A DNA stretch of 64,000 nucleotides. It comes from Croceicoccus gelatinilyticus. GTDB lineage: Bacteria; Pseudomonadota; Alphaproteobacteria; Sphingomonadales; Sphingomonadaceae. The notes beneath the pieces were generated by a model that had not been told where the DNA came from, did no database searches, and was given only the letters and a program-made list of their open reading frames with translations. A program made the translations under genes and the position numbers. Of the stretch, positions 37,900 to 46,734 are shown in pieces (position 1 is the stretch's first letter; each line of letters opens with the position of its first letter). The stretch spans positions 124,001 through 188,000 of the forward strand of contig NZ_JAHCBF010000005.1 in NCBI RefSeq assembly GCF_018398395.1, given 5' to 3'.

Positions 37900-38093
37900 A
37901 TTCAATTCCTTTCCGGTTTTTGAGTGACGCCGATCATCCGGCGACAACAACTGGATACCCCGCCCTTCCCGCCCCTGCTTGGAGCCTGCGTGGAGATTGC
38001 GTGGAGATTTGCCCCCGAACATGGAGAAACGCGCCTCTCGACGTTCCGGCGCATCGCGATTAGGCTTTGCGCCATTGCGGGGGGACGCATGCG

Positions 38094-39659
38094 ATGACGG
38101 TCTATGCCTTTGACGGGTTCGAGGTGGACGCCGCGCAGTTCGAGCTGCGCGATAACGGCGTGCCAGTGCCGATGGAGCCGCAGGTCTTCCGCATACTCCT
38201 GTTCCTGATCGAGGCGCGCGACAGGCTGGTCACGCGTGACGACCTGTTCGAAACGATCTGGAAGGGGCGCATCGTGTCGGACACCGCGCTGTCCAGCCGG
38301 ATCAAGTCGGTCCGCAAGGCGCTGGGCGACGACGGCGCGAACCAGCGATACGTGCGCACGATGCGCGGCGAAGGCTTCCGCTTCGTAGGGCAAATCGAAC
38401 AGAGCTCGCCCGTCCCTGCGCCCGTCGAACCGGTAAAGACGACCGTCTCGACCGTCATGTCGCGGCCCCTAGTCGGCGTCTTCCCCTTCAGCTGCGACCA
38501 CGAGGAAGCCGAATACCTCGTCGATGGGCTGGCCGATACGCTGATCGCCGAACTGGCCGCGTGGCGCTGGTTTCCGGTCCTGTCGCGCCATGCCTCTTTC
38601 GCGATGGGCCGCGCGGGCGGCGACCTGTTGCAGCAGGCCCGCGTGCTGAACGTGCGCTATGCCGTGTGCGGGTCGATCTCCAGCAAGGGCGGCAAGGCGC
38701 GGCTTGCCATCGACCTGCTCGACGTGCCGAGCGGGGAGACATTGCTGACCGAACTGTTCGAGGACGATCTGGCCAGCCTCCTTGCCGTCCAGTCCGAGAT
38801 CGCGGCGCGCATCCTGCACCTCATCGCGCCCGAGGTCGAAGGGGCCGAGCGCCGCCGCATCGTCCGTGCGCCCCCGTCGGACCTGTCGGCATGGGACCTG
38901 ACGCTGAAGGCGCTCTGGGCGCTGAACCGCCCTTCGCCTGATACGCTGGCCCATGCGTTGCAGGACATAGAAAGCTCGATCAGTCTTGACCCCGGCTCGG
39001 CCATGCCGTGGAGCCTGAAGGCGCAGGCCTATTTCGAGATGGGGCTGAACGGCTGGCTGGTCGGCAACGTCACGATGGCGCGCGGCTGTTTCAACGAGAT
39101 GCTGGACGCGGCGCGCAATTCGATCGACCTCGACCCGCGCGGCTGGATGGGCCACTCGCTGGCAAGCGCGGGCGAACTCTTCGCAGCCGGTGCCTATGTC
39201 CCCGCCCGCCGCCACGCGGACGAGGCACTGCGGCTCAACCCCAGCGCGGGGATGGCGCACCATTTCTCCGGCTGCATCGTCGGGTTTGGCGGCGATCCGG
39301 CAGAGGCCATCGCGATCCAGGAACTGGTCTATTCGGTCGACCCGTCATACCGCCACGCCACGGTGATCGAGGCGGACCTTGGCCTCTGGCGCTTCCTGCT
39401 GGGCGATTACGAGCAGGCGCTGGCGCACCTCGACACCTCGCTCGGCCACAATCCCGCAAACCAGCGCGCCTTGCAGCGGCGGGTTGCCGTGCGGTCGAGC
39501 CTTGGCGACGTGGCGGGCGCGCGGGCCGATGCGGCGATGCTGGCGAAAGTCGGCGCGACGCCGACGCGCGAACAGGTCAGGGCCAGCTATCCGTTTCAGG
39601 ACAGTGCACATGGCGACAAATTGGTCGAAGCGTTGTTCGCCAACGCCTTCGCGGATTAG
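38094..39659 (+). CDS. Winged-helix (OmpR/CadC-type) regulator with TPR-like C terminus
   Basis: 521 residues. The first 100 form an OmpR-type winged helix (VYAFDGFEVDAAQFELRDNG, PQVFRILLFLIEARDRLVTRD, DTALSSRIKSVRKALGDD, RYVRTMRGEGFRFVG). No transmembrane helix follows. The middle (about 125-265) is the TolB-N/adenylate-cyclase-like domain found in many such regulators, and the rest is TPR-like repeats (RRHADEALRLNPSAGMAHHF and others). It probably senses a ligand or partner in the cytoplasm. It diverges from the tautomerase gene, a candidate target. The start at 38094 is chosen because GGGGGGAC precedes it. Confidence 0.85.
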   Translation: MTVYAFDGFEVDAAQFELRDNGVPVPMEPQVFRILLFLIEARDRLVTRDDLFETIWKGRIVSDTALSSRIKSVRKALGDDGANQRYVRTMRGEGFRFVGQIEQSSPVPAPVEPVKTTVSTVMSRPLVGVFPFSCDHEEAEYLVDGLADTLIAELAAWRWFPVLSRHASFAMGRAGGDLLQQARVLNVRYAVCGSISSKGGKARLAIDLLDVPSGETLLTELFEDDLASLLAVQSEIAARILHLIAPEVEGAERRRIVRAPPSDLSAWDLTLKALWALNRPSPDTLAHALQDIESSISLDPGSAMPWSLKAQAYFEMGLNGWLVGNVTMARGCFNEMLDAARNSIDLDPRGWMGHSLASAGELFAAGAYVPARRHADEALRLNPSAGMAHHFSGCIVGFGGDPAEAIAIQELVYSVDPSYRHATVIEADLGLWRFLLGDYEQALAHLDTSLGHNPANQRALQRRVAVRSSLGDVAGARADAAMLAKVGATPTREQVRASYPFQDSAHGDKLVEALFANAFAD

Positions 39660-39662
39660 GGG

Positions 39663-41339
39663 TCAGACCCCTTCGAGCAGCCTTTCGGCCTGCGCCCGCG
39701 CTTCGGGCGTGATTTCCGCGCCAGAAAGCATCCGCGCGATCTCTTCCTGACGGCCACCGGCATCCAGTTGGCCAACCGAAGTGCGGGTCACGGTCCCCTC
39801 GCTCGACTTGGCGATCATGAAGTGCACGTTGCCGCGCGCCGCGACTTGCGGGCTATGCGTGACGGCCAGCAGTTGTCCGTTTTCGCCATTGGCACTGGCA
39901 AGCCGCGCAAGGCGTTCGCCAATCGCGCTTGCCACCGCGCCGCCGACGCCGCGGTCGATCTCGTCGAAGATGATGACGGCTGCCCCGCCCTCTTCCGCCA
40001 AGGCCACTTTCAGCGCGAGGATGAAGCGCGACAGTTCGCCGCCCGACGCGATCTTGGCGAGCGGGGCGAATGGCGCCCCTGGGTTGGTCGAGATCACGAA
40101 CTCGACCGCGTCCATGCCGTGAGGGCCCCACTTGTCCTCGTCGGTGCGGGTGACCAGCGTCTTGAACTTCGCCGCGTCCAATTTGAGCGGCGCAAGCTCT
40201 GCCGCCACCGCATTGTCGAGCCGCTTGGCCGCCTCCACCCGCTGCGCCGAAAGCGTTTCGGCCAGCGCGCGGTAGTGCGACCCCTTTTCGAACGCATCGG
40301 CCTGCAGCGCCTTTATGCGTCCTTCACCGCCCTCGATCGCGTCGAGCTTGCCGCGCAGTTCGGCCAGCTTTGCCGGCAAATCATCGACCTGGCAGCCATG
40401 CTTGCGCGCCTCGGCCCGCAGGTCGAACAGGCGGGTCTCCACCTCATCCAGCCGCGCCGGATCGAAGCTCAATGCCTCAAGCGCGCGATCGACCGCGGCC
40501 TCGGCCTCGCCGCCCTCGATCAGGCAGCGGTCCAGCGCGGATAGCGCATCGCCCAGCGCCTCGTGCTCGGGCGCAATGCGGTCCAGCCTGCGCGCAGCGG
40601 CACGAAGCTGCGCCAGCGCGCTGTCGGATCCGGCGAAAAGGTGCTGCAGGCTGGCAAGGTCTTCGGAAAGTCGCTCACCCTTCTGCATGTCGGCCCGCTG
40701 TCCGGCGAGGTCTGACTCCTCACCCTCCTGCGGGGCAAGCCGTTCAAGCTCGGCCAGATGCGCCTCGACCAGCTCGCGCTCTGCCGCCGCGCTTTGGGCG
40801 GCCTCGCGCGCCTCTGCCAGCGCGGCTTCGGACGCCTGCCACTTGCGCCATGCACTGGAGACACCCGCCTCGTCCGCAGCGGCATAGCGCGTCAGCAGTG
40901 CGCGGTGGCCGCGCGGGTTAACCAGCCCGCGATCGTCGTGTTGCCCGTGCAGTTCGACCAGGAAAGGCGCCAGCGCTCGCAACGTCGCGACGCCCACCGG
41001 CTGCCCGTTCACGAATGCCTTCGACCCGCCATCGGCCTTCAACTGTCGGCGAATGACGAGAGCCTCGCCCGCCTCCATCTCGACGCCCGCATCGTCCAGC
41101 GCCTCGATGATGCCCGCAGGCATTTCGGCAAATTCGAACGTCGCGGTTGCGCTGGCCTTGTCCTCGCCCGCGCGGACCAGCCCGCTGTCGGCGCGGTTGC
41201 CCAGAACCAGCCCCAACGCGTCGAGCAGGATCGATTTCCCCGCCCCCGTCTCACCCGTCAGCACGCCCAGTCCGCGCGCGAACGCAAGGTCGAGCGCCTC
41301 GATCAGAACGATGTTCCGGATGGACAGGTTGGTTAGCAT
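39663..41339 (-). CDS. recN: DNA repair protein RecN
   Basis: SMC-like ATPase for double-strand break repair. 558 residues. Walker A is GETGAGKSILLDALGLVLG, Walker B IIFDEIDRGVGG, with the ABC signature ASGGELSRFILALK and a central coiled coil. It starts at 41339 and converges on the regulator gene with a 3-base gap. A GTTC-N7-GTCC sequence immediately before the start resembles the alphaproteobacterial LexA box. Confidence 0.96.
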   Translation of the reverse strand: MLTNLSIRNIVLIEALDLAFARGLGVLTGETGAGKSILLDALGLVLGNRADSGLVRAGEDKASATATFEFAEMPAGIIEALDDAGVEMEAGEALVIRRQLKADGGSKAFVNGQPVGVATLRALAPFLVELHGQHDDRGLVNPRGHRALLTRYAAADEAGVSSAWRKWQASEAALAEAREAAQSAAAERELVEAHLAELERLAPQEGEESDLAGQRADMQKGERLSEDLASLQHLFAGSDSALAQLRAAARRLDRIAPEHEALGDALSALDRCLIEGGEAEAAVDRALEALSFDPARLDEVETRLFDLRAEARKHGCQVDDLPAKLAELRGKLDAIEGGEGRIKALQADAFEKGSHYRALAETLSAQRVEAAKRLDNAVAAELAPLKLDAAKFKTLVTRTDEDKWGPHGMDAVEFVISTNPGAPFAPLAKIASGGELSRFILALKVALAEEGGAAVIIFDEIDRGVGGAVASAIGERLARLASANGENGQLLAVTHSPQVAARGNVHFMIAKSSEGTVTRTSVGQLDAGGRQEEIARMLSGAEITPEARAQAERLLEGV

Positions 41340-41354
41340 GTTCGCTCTATGTCC
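41340..41354. promoter_or_regulatory. Possible LexA box at the recN start
   Basis: GTTC-GCTCTAT-GTCC, one base from the alphaproteobacterial consensus GTTC-N7-GTTC, touching the recN start codon. recN is a frequent SOS gene, so the site is plausible, but the mismatch and position make it weak. Confidence 0.35.
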
Positions 41355-41538
41355 TACTTGGCCGCGCCGCGCCAGTCAGCCCCGCGCGCGATTTCGCCCA
41401 CAGAAGCGCACAGCCCGTCCCCGCCTTATCCACAGACTTGCGCACCGGCTTGTAACCAGCCCGTCACACGGACGCCGAACCGCAACACGCACCTGCGAAA
41501 AGGGAGACAGTACAGGGCAGGAAATGGGGGTTTGAGCA

Positions 41539-42471
41539 ATGAAAGTCGATCCCGTGAAGAACATGATGTTCACGCATCTAGGTCAGGAAACCGCCGCTTT
41601 CGCGGTGCCCGGACGGGTCCCGGAATGGCTCGATCTTCCCGAACCGCGCGGATTCGTTCCCAAGCGCAAATTCCGCACCGTCTTCATCTCCGACACGCAT
41701 CTCGGCACCAAGGGATGCAATGCGGAGATGCTGCTCGACTTCCTCCACTCGATCGAGTGCGAGACGCTCTACCTCGTCGGCGACATAGTCGATGGCTGGC
41801 GGCTGAAGAAGGGCTGGTACTGGCCCGACGCGCATAGCGAAGTCGTCCGCCGCATCCTCAAGATGGCGCATCGCGGCACGCGGGTCATCCTCGTCGCGGG
41901 CAACCATGACGAGATGCTGCGCTCCTACGCCGGAATGCACTTCGGCGGTATCGAGATCGCGTTCGAGGCGATCCACGTTACCGCCGACGGCCGCCGTCTT
42001 CTGGTGACGCATGGCGATGCCTTCGACGGCGTCGTGCTCTATCACCGCTGGCTCGCCTTCTTGGGTGACCAGGCATACGAACTGCTGCTGCGCGCGAACA
42101 TCTGGTTCAACAAGGCGCGCAAGGCCTTCAAGCTGCCGTACTGGTCGCTTTCGGCCTACCTCAAGCACCGCGTGAAGAACGTCGTTCAGTTCGTCTGCGA
42201 CTTCGAGGAAGCTGTCGCCCACGCCGCGCGCGATCGCGGGGTCGAGGGCGTGGTCTGCGGCCACATTCACTGCGCGGAAATCCGCCAGATCGGCCAGATC
42301 GAATACATGAACGACGGCGACTGGGTCGAAAGCTGCACCGCGCTGACCGAGGACGCTTTCGGCAATTTCGAGATCCTGCACTGGGCCAATGAAATGCGCC
42401 AGCGCGAGGGCAAGGGCACGTTCGAACCGGCGGAAGTCGCCGCCCCCGCTCCTGCAAAGCAACCGGCCTGA
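41539..42471 (+). CDS. LpxH-like calcineurin-type metallophosphoesterase
   Basis: 310 residues, longer than LpxH (about 240). All metallophosphoesterase blocks are present: FISDTHLGTKG, VGDIVDGW, VAGNHDEM, VTHGDAFD and VCGHIHCAE. The insertion around AFKLPYWSLSAYLKHRVKN matches the UDP-2,3-diacylglucosamine hydrolase-like subgroup (COG2908). It is followed 8 bases on by a GT4 glycosyltransferase, a pairing that suggests glycolipid synthesis. Sphingomonads are generally thought to use glycosphingolipids instead of lipid A, so true LpxH activity is doubtful here. Confidence 0.85.
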   Translation: MKVDPVKNMMFTHLGQETAAFAVPGRVPEWLDLPEPRGFVPKRKFRTVFISDTHLGTKGCNAEMLLDFLHSIECETLYLVGDIVDGWRLKKGWYWPDAHSEVVRRILKMAHRGTRVILVAGNHDEMLRSYAGMHFGGIEIAFEAIHVTADGRRLLVTHGDAFDGVVLYHRWLAFLGDQAYELLLRANIWFNKARKAFKLPYWSLSAYLKHRVKNVVQFVCDFEEAVAHAARDRGVEGVVCGHIHCAEIRQIGQIEYMNDGDWVESCTALTEDAFGNFEILHWANEMRQREGKGTFEPAEVAAPAPAKQPA

Positions 42472-42479
42472 GGGACTCG

Positions 42480-43568
42480 ATGATGTTCGAGAGCACCGTC
42501 TTCCCCCGCCGCATCTGCATCGCCAGCGATGCGTGGAAACCGCAACTGAACGGCGTAGTCCGCACGCTGGCCGAAACCGTGTCGCGCCTGACCGAACGTG
42601 GCCATGCGGTCGAAATGATCACGCCCGACCAGTTCACCAGCCTCCCGATGCCGTTCTACGGCGAAATCAGGTTGGCCCTCGCGCCGCATCGCGGCGTGGC
42701 CAAGAAGCTGGCGAAGTTCGGCCCCGACATCGTCCACATCGCCACCGAAGGCCCGATCGGCTGGGCCACGCGGCGCTGGTGCCTGAAGCATGGCGTGCCG
42801 TTCACCACCGCCTTCCACACGCGCTTTCCCGACTATGTCTCGGTTCGCACCGGCCTTTCAGCGGAGCGGTTCTGGCCGCTGATGCAGCGCTTTCACGCGC
42901 CGAGCCGCGCGGTTCTGGCCGCAACTCCCAGCCTGCGGCACGAACTGGTCGGGCGCGGTATCGGCCCTGTCGTGCCGTGGTCGCGCGGGATCGACAGCAG
43001 CACTTTTCGCGCCGATGCGGTGCCGGACGAACGGATTGCCGCCCTTCCCGGCCCTGTCCTGCTTTATGTGGGCCGCGTCGCACCCGAAAAGGGCCTCGAC
43101 GATTTCCTTTCCTGCGACCATCCGGGCAGCAAGGTCGTCGTCGGTGACGGTCCGGCGCTGTCGGCGCTGAAGGCCCGCTATCCTAAGGCGCATTTTTTGG
43201 GTCGCATCACCGGCAAGGCGCTCGCCAGTGCCTATGCCGCTGCCGACTGTTTCGTCTTTCCCAGCCGTAGCGACACCTTCGGGCTCGTCATGGTCGAAGC
43301 GCTGGCCTGCGGCGTTCCGGTGGCGGGTTACCCCGTGCAGGGTCCGATCGACATCGTCGGTCCGGTGGGACGCGGCGGATCGAACGAATTGCTCGACACC
43401 GTGGGGGCGGTTGACGAGAACCTGTCTGACGCCATCGCCCGCGCGCTTAGCGCCCGTCGCGCGGACTGCGCGCGATACGGCACGGAATTTAGCTGGGACG
43501 CCGCGACCGACCAGTTCGTTTCCGCGCTGGCCGGCGCGCTGGAGGACGAGGCGCTAAACGCCGCCTAA
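42480..43568 (+). CDS. GT4-family glycosyltransferase
   Basis: 362 residues with a GT-B fold. N-terminal SDAWKPQLNGVVRTL is typical of MgtA/DgdA-like mannosyl/glucosyl transferases; the acceptor-domain TAFHTRFPDYV and donor-domain LLYVGRVAPEKGLDDF and SDTFGLVMVEALACGVPV (the E-x7-E-like motif) follow. It is cotranscribed with the LpxH-like phosphoesterase (gap 8 bases). A lipid acceptor is likely; sugar unknown. Start ATG 42480, with a second ATG at 42483. Confidence 0.88.
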   Translation: MMFESTVFPRRICIASDAWKPQLNGVVRTLAETVSRLTERGHAVEMITPDQFTSLPMPFYGEIRLALAPHRGVAKKLAKFGPDIVHIATEGPIGWATRRWCLKHGVPFTTAFHTRFPDYVSVRTGLSAERFWPLMQRFHAPSRAVLAATPSLRHELVGRGIGPVVPWSRGIDSSTFRADAVPDERIAALPGPVLLYVGRVAPEKGLDDFLSCDHPGSKVVVGDGPALSALKARYPKAHFLGRITGKALASAYAAADCFVFPSRSDTFGLVMVEALACGVPVAGYPVQGPIDIVGPVGRGGSNELLDTVGAVDENLSDAIARALSARRADCARYGTEFSWDAATDQFVSALAGALEDEALNAA

Positions 43569-43577
43569 CCGAACGCC

Positions 43578-44366
43578 TTACGCCGGCTTGCGGAATTTCA
43601 GCACGAACTGGTCCGTCCGGCCCTTGAGAGCATCGTCAAAGACATTGAGATCGCGCGCATCGTCCGGGTTCGCGAGCCCATCGCTTTGCCCGACGAATTC
43701 GAAGCCCGCTTCCTCGATCTCTGTCTTCACGAATTCCGCGTCGATCCGGTGCGTCGTATCGGTCGCGCTTGCCCCGCTGCCCTCTGGCGCGGAATGGTCG
43801 AGCACGATGTAGGTGCCGCCCGGCTTCAGAAGGTCCAGTACCATGGCGTTGTAGTCCGTGGGGTCGAAATCGGGCAGGTTGTGGAAGTCGTGATAATTGC
43901 GGGACGTCCAGACAAGATCGACCGTGCCTGCCATTCCTTCGGGCACAGGCCCCGCGACCGGAAAATGTGTAGCGGTGATGCGCGGGTCGCCCAGTTCGGC
44001 GGCCAGTTCTTCAGCCCCTTCGATCGGCTTCCACGGCTTGTCCGCCATCTCGTCGGGCGCATAGAGCACGACTTTGCCTTCGGGCCCCGTTGCCAGTGCG
44101 AAGATACGAGTGAAATAGCCGCCGCCGGGCAGCATCTCGAAAACTGTCTGACCGGACGTCAGACCTGCGAATTCCAGCATTTCCGCAGGCTTGCGCAGCG
44201 CGTCGGCGGCGCGGTCGTCCTCTGTGCGCGAGGTATCGTCGAGAAACGCATAATCGCTGGCCGCCTCGGTGGTGGCCGCAGCCTCGGGGGCAGTGTCACC
44301 CGAGGCCCCGCAGGCGGTAAGCGAAAGGACCAGGACGGAGGCAACGGAAAGGGCGGCGCGTTTCAT
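43578..44366 (-). CDS. Lipobox-bearing SAM-dependent methyltransferase-fold protein
   Basis: 262 residues. Signal peptide with lipobox LTAC (about residue 19), then a low-complexity linker (APEAAATTEAAS), then a class I methyltransferase fold: VFEMLPGGGYFTRIFA (SAM loop with Met/Leu in place of the usual Asp/Gly), DLVWTSRNYHDF and LLKPGGTYIVLDHSAP. The predicted export clashes with use of cytosolic SAM, so it may bind another ligand. The start at 44366 is chosen as the lipoprotein signal start; a longer frame to 44537 exists. It converges on the GT4 gene. Confidence 0.78.
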   Translation of the reverse strand: MKRAALSVASVLVLSLTACGASGDTAPEAAATTEAASDYAFLDDTSRTEDDRAADALRKPAEMLEFAGLTSGQTVFEMLPGGGYFTRIFALATGPEGKVVLYAPDEMADKPWKPIEGAEELAAELGDPRITATHFPVAGPVPEGMAGTVDLVWTSRNYHDFHNLPDFDPTDYNAMVLDLLKPGGTYIVLDHSAPEGSGASATDTTHRIDAEFVKTEIEEAGFEFVGQSDGLANPDDARDLNVFDDALKGRTDQFVLKFRKPA

Positions 44367-44431
44367 CAAGACTTCTCCGGAAAACTTCGAGAGAGGACCC
44401 TGACGGCCCCGCCGTCCCTTTTCAACTGCAT

Positions 44432-45640
44432 TCAGGACCAGAGCAGATGCAGTTCTGTAAAGGCGCCGACATTGCCGCCGCGCATCTTTGCAGGCTTGTC
44501 GGGGTCCAGCCGGAATTCGGGCACGGCGGAGAGCCATTCTTCGAGGAAAATGATCGCCTCCATCCGCGCGAGCCCAGCGCCGACACAGCGATGCGGGCCA
44601 TTGCCCATCGTCGTATGCCGGATCGGCGGCAGCTTGCGTTCGAAGTCCACCACCTCGGGATTGTCGAAACTTTCGGGATCCAGATTGTGCAGCACGCTCG
44701 GCAAATAGATCAGATCGCCCTTGCGCATCGTAACGCCGTCCGCCTCGACATCGGCGAGGAGGTTTCGCGTCACCGACACGGTCGGATAACGACGCATTAG
44801 TTCATCCGCCGCCTGCGGGATAAAGTCGGGATTGTCGCGCAGGGCCTGCTGGTCTTCGGGGAAGCGGGCCAGATGCGCGGCGATGTTGCCGAACATGGCG
44901 ACCACCGTGTCGAGCCCGCCGAACAGCAAGTTGCGGCACATCCGCTGCGCTTCTTCGAATGTCCACGGTCTGCCTTCAATGGGAACCGAAAGGATACGGC
45001 TGAACAGGTCTTCGCCCGGATTGGCCAGCCGCGCCTCAACGTAAGGGCGCAGGTATTCGTCGGCTGCATCGCGCAGCTGCTCGACCGTCATCGAACCGTC
45101 GGGCCGCGTGAGTTGCGCGCCTAGCGGGCGCAGTTTTGCGCGATCTTCGGTCGGGACGTCGATCAGGGTCAGGAAGACGTGGATCGGCACGATCTCGGCA
45201 AAGGACTGCATGAATTCGCAGCCCTCCTGTTCCTTGAGATCGGCGATCAACTGCTGCGTCACGTCGCGCACCAGCGGGGTCAGCGCGACAATGTGCGCAT
45301 TGGCAAATCCGCGCATGACGGCGTTGCGGAACGGCTTGTGTTCAGGCGGGTCCTGCTGAAGCGGGATGAATTCCATCACTTCGCCCAGCCCCGGCGTCAC
45401 GGCCAGCGCCTCGTTCGAGAAGTTCTCGGCATCGCCCCACATCTCGCGGATGAGATCGCCGCGCGTCGCAATCCAGTGGCCGCCGTTCGCCGTAGTCCAG
45501 GCCAAGGCGGGCACGTCCGGCGCCTGCAGCGTCTGCCAGGCGGCGAAGTAATCATCCTCGATCCCCGGCGGGGCGAAGATGTCGAAATGGATGATGCGAT
45601 CGGCCGGAACATTGTCCGGACGGACTGCGGCTGTTGCCAT
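44432..45640 (-). CDS. Cytochrome P450, CYP101-like
   Basis: 402 residues with close P450cam-like signatures: ALAWTTANGGHWIATRGDLIRE, LTRPDGSMT, MCRNLLFGGLDTVV (oxygen-activating Asp-Thr pair), ExxR as ELMRRY and haem-ligand Cys352 in GNGPHRCVG. By alignment from memory, P450cam Tyr96 is replaced by Met and Thr101 by Leu (EFIPLQQ), so camphor is unlikely as substrate. Redox partners are not adjacent; an FprA-type reductase is at 55962-57281. The ATG at 45640 has GGGAGAG upstream. It has its own promoter at 45706-45714. Confidence 0.92.
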   Translation of the reverse strand: MATAAVRPDNVPADRIIHFDIFAPPGIEDDYFAAWQTLQAPDVPALAWTTANGGHWIATRGDLIREMWGDAENFSNEALAVTPGLGEVMEFIPLQQDPPEHKPFRNAVMRGFANAHIVALTPLVRDVTQQLIADLKEQEGCEFMQSFAEIVPIHVFLTLIDVPTEDRAKLRPLGAQLTRPDGSMTVEQLRDAADEYLRPYVEARLANPGEDLFSRILSVPIEGRPWTFEEAQRMCRNLLFGGLDTVVAMFGNIAAHLARFPEDQQALRDNPDFIPQAADELMRRYPTVSVTRNLLADVEADGVTMRKGDLIYLPSVLHNLDPESFDNPEVVDFERKLPPIRHTTMGNGPHRCVGAGLARMEAIIFLEEWLSAVPEFRLDPDKPAKMRGGNVGAFTELHLLWS

Positions 45641-45705
45641 TGCGCTCTCTCCCAAGAAGCTTCGGGAGGGAGACTAGGGCTGCATCTCAGCCCCTACACC
45701 TGTCG

Positions 45706-45714
45706 ATTATACCA
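45706..45714 (-). promoter_or_regulatory. Extended -10 promoter of the P450 gene
   Basis: The minus strand reads TGGTATAAT, an extended -10 (TGN plus TATAAT). It is 66 bases from the start codon at 45640. No clear -35 is seen, as is usual for extended -10 promoters. Confidence 0.6.
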
Positions 45715-45739
45715 ATGCGCGAAATGCGCCCCGGCGCGA

Positions 45740-46546
45740 TCAGCTCGCGTATTCGGGGGCCTTCTTCTGCATCAGTTCGAAGGCCTTTTCGTACCACTCG
45801 CTACCCGGATAGTTCGCGCCGAGAACGGCCGCGCTCTTCTTGGCTTCCTCGGGGATGCCGAGTGCGAGGTAGGTTTCGGTCAGGCGGTAAAGCGCCTCTG
45901 CCGTGTGGCTGGTGGTCTGGTATTCATCGACGACCTTGCGGAAACGCATCGTCGCGGCCAGCCACTTGCCGGTGTCTTCGTAGAACCGGCCGATGGTCAT
46001 CTCCTTGCCCGCGAGGTGATCGTTGACAAGGTCGAGCTTCAGCTTGGCATCGGCGGCGTAGCTGCTTTCCGGATAGCGGCGCACGACTTCGGTCAGCGCG
46101 GTCTTCGCCAGAAGCGTCGTCTGCTGGTCGCGCTGCACGTCACTGATCTGTTCGTAGTACGAAAGCGCGATCAGGTAGCTGGCGTAAGGTGCGTCCTTGT
46201 TACCCGGGTGGATCGACAGGAAGCGCTGGGCCGACTGGATCGCCTGCGGGTAGTTCTTTCCGACGTAGTAGGAAAACGCGCTCATCAGCTGTGCGCGGCG
46301 GGCCCACGGCGAATAAGGGTGCTGACGTTCCACTTCGTCGAAGAGGGCGGCAGCAATCTTCACCTGGCCGCGGTCGAGGCGTTCCTTCGCCGCGAAGTAA
46401 AGCGATTCCACGTCGCGCGCGACATAGGCCGTGTCGTCGGGACGGCCGCCCCCGCCTGCACAGGCGGCGGTCAGCAACATGGAGCCCGAAGCGAGGGCAA
46501 GGGCAAGGGTGCGAACGGGGCGGCTGGCCGACGAAGCTGCGATCAT
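45740..46546 (-). CDS. bamD: Outer membrane protein assembly factor BamD
   Basis: Lipoprotein of the BAM complex, essential for insertion of outer-membrane beta-barrels. 268 residues: signal peptide with lipobox LTAAC near residue 29, then five TPR-like motifs (VESLYFAAKERLDRGQVKIA, AAALFDEVERQHPYSPWARR, AIQSAQRFLSIHPGNKDAPY, LTEVVRRYPESSYAADAKLK, RKVVDEYQTTSHTAEALYRL). The layout is canonical. It is upstream of the P450 in the same direction but the P450 has its own promoter. Confidence 0.96.
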   Translation of the reverse strand: MIAASSASRPVRTLALALASGSMLLTAACAGGGGRPDDTAYVARDVESLYFAAKERLDRGQVKIAAALFDEVERQHPYSPWARRAQLMSAFSYYVGKNYPQAIQSAQRFLSIHPGNKDAPYASYLIALSYYEQISDVQRDQQTTLLAKTALTEVVRRYPESSYAADAKLKLDLVNDHLAGKEMTIGRFYEDTGKWLAATMRFRKVVDEYQTTSHTAEALYRLTETYLALGIPEEAKKSAAVLGANYPGSEWYEKAFELMQKKAPEYAS

Positions 46547-46639
46547 GACCGGAGCCTATAGCCTCGCCCATACTGAACGCCAAGTGAAGCTTGTGCCTCT
46601 GTCCACGAAAGGTCGCCATTGCGATTTCGGGGCACTTCA

Positions 46640-46675
46640 ACAGGAAACGGGGCGGCCCTTGTGGGGCCACCCCGT
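46640..46675 (-). terminator. Terminator of the Roadblock/GTPase operon
   Basis: An 11-bp stem with one mismatch (46647-46657 with 46665-46675) and a 7-base loop. On the minus strand TTTCCTGTT follows. It lies 60 bases past the end of the last Roadblock gene. Confidence 0.7.
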
Positions 46676-46734
46676 CCTTCGGGTGAAGTGGCGGTGTGCG
46701 TCGTGCGATCGTCACCCCGCCTTTTCAGTTCCGA

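Noticed and set aside
41426-41434. Perfect DnaA box TTATCCACA upstream of recN
   Set aside because: A single 9-mer is expected about once per 130 kb by chance; no cluster of boxes, AT-rich unwinding region or dnaA gene is nearby, so no origin is called.
44424-44454. 8-bp inverted repeat (AACTGCAT/ATGCAGTT) at the P450 3' end
   Set aside because: It overlaps the coding end and has no T-run on either strand, so a terminator cannot be supported.
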